From assembly GCA_012961365.1 (NCBI GenBank), contig DTZN01000203.1, forward strand, positions 1 to 16,572: DNA of 16,572 bases, written 5' to 3'. Every line of letters begins with the position of its first letter. Within the stretch, counting starts at the first letter, position 1. The DNA is from Hydrogenothermaceae bacterium (GTDB lineage: Bacteria; Aquificota; Aquificia; Aquificales; Hydrogenothermaceae). Shown one piece after another: positions 13,773 to 16,572 of this stretch. Made by a program: the position numbers and the translations under genes. The notes beneath the pieces are model-generated. The model ran no database searches and was not told the origin of the DNA. It saw only the letters and a program-made list of their open reading frames with translations.

Positions 13773-13840
13773 GTATATGTATCGGTTGGTTACTGGTACA
13801 AAAGAAATAAAAAAAATAGGAACAAAAATGTTTTTTCCCA

Positions 13841-13869
13841 TTGTTTTTTATGTTATTCTTACTTATTAT
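13841..13869 (+). promoter_or_regulatory. Candidate promoter of the large lipoprotein gene
   Basis: TTGTTT (13841-13846), 17 bases, TATTAT (13864-13869), about 58 bases before the proposed ATG. Both boxes are imperfect and the sequence is AT-rich. Confidence 0.4.
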
Positions 13870-13927
13870 ATTAAATATTAAAAGATAGGATAGTGAATAA
13901 AGGCAAATAAAGATGGGAGGTAAAGGT

Positions 13928-15499
13928 ATGATTAAAAAAACTTTACTAAATATTCTTCTTATGGTTGTAATCATAGGGGCAAGTCATATTTTTGTTTCTT
14001 GTGGTGGTGGCGGAGGGAACAATAACACTCCTGCCAATAGTTCAACAGGAGACTCAACAGGAGACTCAACAGGGGATTCAATAGCAACTTATCTGCCATA
14101 TAAAGCAAGTTTACATTTCGTAGATCCTGATAATCCAACAAGTCCAATTGAGATTACAGACACTCAAATTGATGAAACATACGTTTCCTATAAAATGGAA
14201 AATGCTAATGTAAATACAGGTGAATATTCAGGACTTCATAGAAATAAACTTGTATATCTTGCAGAAAATTCTGTGTACTGGATATCTCTAGTAAAAGGTA
14301 ATTCTCAACCTACCCCTCAGAAGATTTCTGGTAACTTAAAAGTGTGCAATATTGAAGATGATTACTCTGATGAAAGAAACGGTCATTTCTTTATAGAAGT
14401 TTATGCAGCTGGTAATGACAATGAATGTGATACAGATGATGATAAATATTATTTACTTTCTGACATATTTTCTTCACCATATGATATTACAAATAAGGAT
14501 ATTATAACAGATTATGCAATAAATTCCTATGGTATTGATGGATTTTTAATAGGTGAAGAAGGAAGTACTTATACTATAAAAAAATGTGATGTACACTTTT
14601 CAAACTGTCTTCCAGTTTTAAGTAATATTGCAGATGGAGAATTTATAGGAAATAACCCTAAAACTGGGGAATTTTTTGTATGTGCAAAAACCCAAGAAAA
14701 TAATAATTACTATATATACAAATTTGATGGAAATTCTTTTACAAATACAAATGCAATTTGTACAAATGAACGCTCATGGCTTGAAAAGACAGAATCCCAT
14801 GAGGATAACACAGGTATTTATTTTGTAGTAGAACATGGAAATCCTGTTGAAGGTGGAAATTTATTTAAATTTGATTTTAACGATTATAGCTTTACAAAAC
14901 TTTACGGTGGTGGAGATTTAATAGATATTCTTAAAGCTACAAAAAGTAGAATAGTTGTATCAACTACAACATTTGATAAGATATTAGATAAAAATAATGG
15001 ACAACTAATAAAACAAATTTCACAAAGTAATATATGGACAACTACAGATACTATTTTTTACTCATATCTCGATATAAATAGTAATACATATAACTTATGT
15101 TATTTATCAGATAACTCCACTACAGAAAAATGCATTCAAAATTACTCTATTAGTGGATTATTTATTCCATCAAGTGGCACGCTTGATTTTGATACAGGTT
15201 TTATAAAGGATTATAAATTATTAATTTTAGACTTGCAAAATAAAGAATTGTTTATTTCATCTTTAGTAGATGTTAAAACTGCTATTGATAATCAATCTCC
15301 AAACTGGACAAGTCTTGGAATTTTACCATCAGATATAACTTATGCATATGGATTTCAAATTGGAGAAAAATATATGCTTTTAGCAGGTATTGTAAATAAT
15401 TCACAAAGCCATGATATTTTGTTTGTAGATATATATAGAGAAAATTCATTACAGAGAATAACTAACACTCCAGATTTAGATGAAATGCCAATTAATTAA
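13928..15499 (+). CDS. Large secreted lipoprotein of unknown function, beta-rich
   Basis: 523 residues from ATG 13928, chosen because GGGAGG sits 7-8 bases upstream; an in-frame ATG at 13913 would cover that site. A basic-hydrophobic signal (IKKTLLNILLMVV...) ends at IFVSC, with Cys25 as the likely lipidated residue, then a GGGGG linker and a Thr/Ser/Gly/Asp spacer partly made of three direct repeats. The rest is aromatic- and Asp/Asn-rich beta-type sequence. Eight further cysteines, several in close pairs (KKCDVHFSNC; LCYLSDNSTTEKC), could form disulfides. The end, RITNTPDLDEMP, recalls TolB/PD40-type propeller repeats, so a beta-propeller is possible. I recognise no enzyme motif. It stands alone, with its own promoter-like sequence and a terminator. 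Confidence 0.88.
   Translation: MIKKTLLNILLMVVIIGASHIFVSCGGGGGNNNTPANSSTGDSTGDSTGDSIATYLPYKASLHFVDPDNPTSPIEITDTQIDETYVSYKMENANVNTGEYSGLHRNKLVYLAENSVYWISLVKGNSQPTPQKISGNLKVCNIEDDYSDERNGHFFIEVYAAGNDNECDTDDDKYYLLSDIFSSPYDITNKDIITDYAINSYGIDGFLIGEEGSTYTIKKCDVHFSNCLPVLSNIADGEFIGNNPKTGEFFVCAKTQENNNYYIYKFDGNSFTNTNAICTNERSWLEKTESHEDNTGIYFVVEHGNPVEGGNLFKFDFNDYSFTKLYGGGDLIDILKATKSRIVVSTTTFDKILDKNNGQLIKQISQSNIWTTTDTIFYSYLDINSNTYNLCYLSDNSTTEKCIQNYSISGLFIPSSGTLDFDTGFIKDYKLLILDLQNKELFISSLVDVKTAIDNQSPNWTSLGILPSDITYAYGFQIGEKYMLLAGIVNNSQSHDILFVDIYRENSLQRITNTPDLDEMPIN
14042..14077 (+). repeat. Three 12-bp tandem repeats in the lipoprotein spacer
   Basis: TCAACAGGAGAC twice exactly, then TCAACAGGGGAT, in frame and coding STGD three times just after the lipidated end. 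It is a length-variable linker candidate. Confidence 0.85.
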
Positions 15500-15513
15500 T
15501 AAATAACTTTTTT

Positions 15514-15540
15514 AGGAGGGAAAGCCCCCTCCTTATTATT
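15514..15540 (+). terminator. Terminator after the large lipoprotein gene
   Basis: AGGAGGG (15514-15520), loop AAAGCC, CCCTCCT (15527-15533), then TATTATT. The stem is strong but the T run is interrupted by A. It sits in the 39-base gap between the lipoprotein stop and the converging metG stop (15539). Confidence 0.6.
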
Positions 15541-16572
15541 AACTAATATAACTTCCATTTTTTACATTTTTATCAACTGTTAAAACAGATAAGGTTTCAT
15601 CATCTTTAGCAGCTAAAATCATTCCTTTTGACTCTATTCCAAATATTTTCCTAGGTTTTAGGTTTGCAAAAACTATTATTTTTTTCCCTTTTATTTCTTC
15701 AGGTGTATAATACTGTGCTATTCCTGATACAACTGTTCGTGTTTCATCTCCTAAATCTACGGTAAGTTTTAGAAGTTTATCTGCTTTTGGAACTTTTTCA
15801 GCTTCTATAACCTCACCAACTCTAAACTTTAATTTTGCAAAATCTTCTATAGAAACAACTCCTTCTTCTATTTCTTTAACCTGTTTTTCTTCTTTTTTTT
15901 CATTCACTTTTTCTTCCTCCTTTTCTTCTATTCTAGGAAATAATGGCTTAACTTTTTTGGCTACTTTTGTGCCACTTGGGAACTTAAAAGCTTGAGGTTT
16001 AAAACTAAAATCTTCAAAACCAAGCATATTTAGAGCTTGTTTCATTTTATTTGGCATGAAAGGATAAAGTAGCCAGCTTATGGCATAAAGACCATCTGCT
16101 AAAACATAAAGTGTAGTGTCTAGATAAGGGTCTTCTGATTTTTTTAATGCCCATGGCTCTGTTTTTACTATGTATTTATTTAAGAAATCTATAAATTCCC
16201 ATACTACTTCAAGAGCTTTATTGAACTCTAATTTTTCTAAATGTTTATCAAAATTTTCTATAGTATAAAAATAAATTTCTTTATATTCTTTCTCTAAATC
16301 TGTAGTTTTTTCACCACATTCAACTGTTCCTTTTTTAAATTTGTTAATCATAGACAAACTTCTAGAAAATAGATTACCTAAATCATTTGCAAGGTCAGAG
16401 TTTATTCTTCCAATAACTGCTTTTTTAGAAAAATCTCCATCTAAGCCAAAAGGAACTTCTCTCATTAAGAAATATCTAATTTCATCTACTCCGTATTTTT
16501 CAGCAATTTCAAAAGGATTTACAACATTACCTAAAGATTTAGACATTTTTTGCCCTTCAACAGTCCACCATC
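15539..16572 (-). CDS. metG: Methionyl-tRNA synthetase, C-terminal part (5' end outside the window)
   Basis: About 343 residues are present, opening in frame at the window edge with WWTVEGQKMSKSLGN, which contains the KMSKS signature, so the catalytic Rossmann domain lies beyond 16572. An internal ATG at 16546 is the M of KMSKS, not a start. The alpha-helical anticodon-binding domain follows, then a Lys/Glu-rich linker (EEKEEEKVNEKKEEKQVKE), then a C-terminal Trbp111/EMAP-like tRNA-binding OB fold (FAKLKFRVGEVIEAEKVPKADKLLKL region, seen in part, to GMILAA). The enzyme charges tRNA-Met and initiator tRNA. The tRNA-binding domain is fused here, whereas as I recall Aquifex encodes the two halves as separate subunits. 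The stop is at 15539-15541. Confidence 0.95.
   Translation of the reverse strand, partial: WWTVEGQKMSKSLGNVVNPFEIAEKYGVDEIRYFLMREVPFGLDGDFSKKAVIGRINSDLANDLGNLFSRSLSMINKFKKGTVECGEKTTDLEKEYKEIYFYTIENFDKHLEKLEFNKALEVVWEFIDFLNKYIVKTEPWALKKSEDPYLDTTLYVLADGLYAISWLLYPFMPNKMKQALNMLGFEDFSFKPQAFKFPSGTKVAKKVKPLFPRIEEKEEEKVNEKKEEKQVKEIEEGVVSIEDFAKLKFRVGEVIEAEKVPKADKLLKLTVDLGDETRTVVSGIAQYYTPEEIKGKKIIVFANLKPRKIFGIESKGMILAAKDDETLSVLTVDKNVKNGSYIS

Noticed and set aside
13759..13974. Minus-strand ORF of 71 codons
   Set aside because: Overlaps the tRNA-Leu promoter and the lipoprotein start, with no homology pattern.

Overview
The window looks like a contig from a low-GC Gram-negative bacterium. It has KDO synthesis (kdsC), an O-antigen ligase-like protein, an MsbA-like exporter, outer-membrane-type lipoproteins, and tRNA genes with encoded CCA ends. 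Strong AT bias, very tight gene packing and protein style suggest a thermophilic Aquificota bacterium such as Sulfurihydrogenibium or a relative; that placement is inference from memory, not a search. The first ~90 bases are an exception: they are 58% GC (52/90), against 24% in the next 90, and read as a fragment of an RluB/RsuA-type pseudouridine synthase S4 domain. They probably come from another organism through a chimeric join.

Layout. (1) 1-321: foreign-looking fragment, then AT-rich non-coding sequence. (2) 322-1386, minus strand: a tRNA with anticodon CAU (probably tRNA-Ile2), a coiled-coil zinc-ribbon protein and rpoZ, behind a strong promoter at 1413-1441. (3) 1458-8429, plus strand: hemC followed by a tightly overlapped cell-surface polysaccharide set (O-antigen ligase-like protein, polysaccharide deacetylase, GT4 glycosyltransferase, MsbA-like ABC exporter) and a short ComEC-like protein. 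The exporter appears to begin at a rare ATT codon at 5339. (4) 8426-11096, minus strand: kdsC, a small SAM methyltransferase, a MATE transporter and a small membrane protein, all overlapping. A promoter and a short leader with an intrinsic terminator precede kdsC. (5) 11335-12984: a coiled-coil lipoprotein ending in Arg-Lys converges on an L,D-transpeptidase, suggesting a Braun-lipoprotein-type tether between outer membrane and peptidoglycan. (6) 13047-13729: folK on the plus strand, then tRNA-Phe and tRNA-Leu on the minus strand, each with its own promoter. (7) 13928-15499: a large secreted lipoprotein of unknown function. (8) 15539-16572: the C-terminal part of methionyl-tRNA synthetase, running off the window.

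The main theme is envelope building: KDO supply (kdsC), glycan assembly, modification and ligation, export by the MsbA-like protein, and a candidate wall-anchored lipoprotein with its transpeptidase. Housekeeping genes (rpoZ, hemC, folK, metG, tRNAs) are interspersed. I saw no CRISPR array, insertion sequence, phage gene or toxin-antitoxin pair. The items most worth checking are the ATT start, the kdsC leader, the lipoprotein/transpeptidase pair and the chimeric left end.
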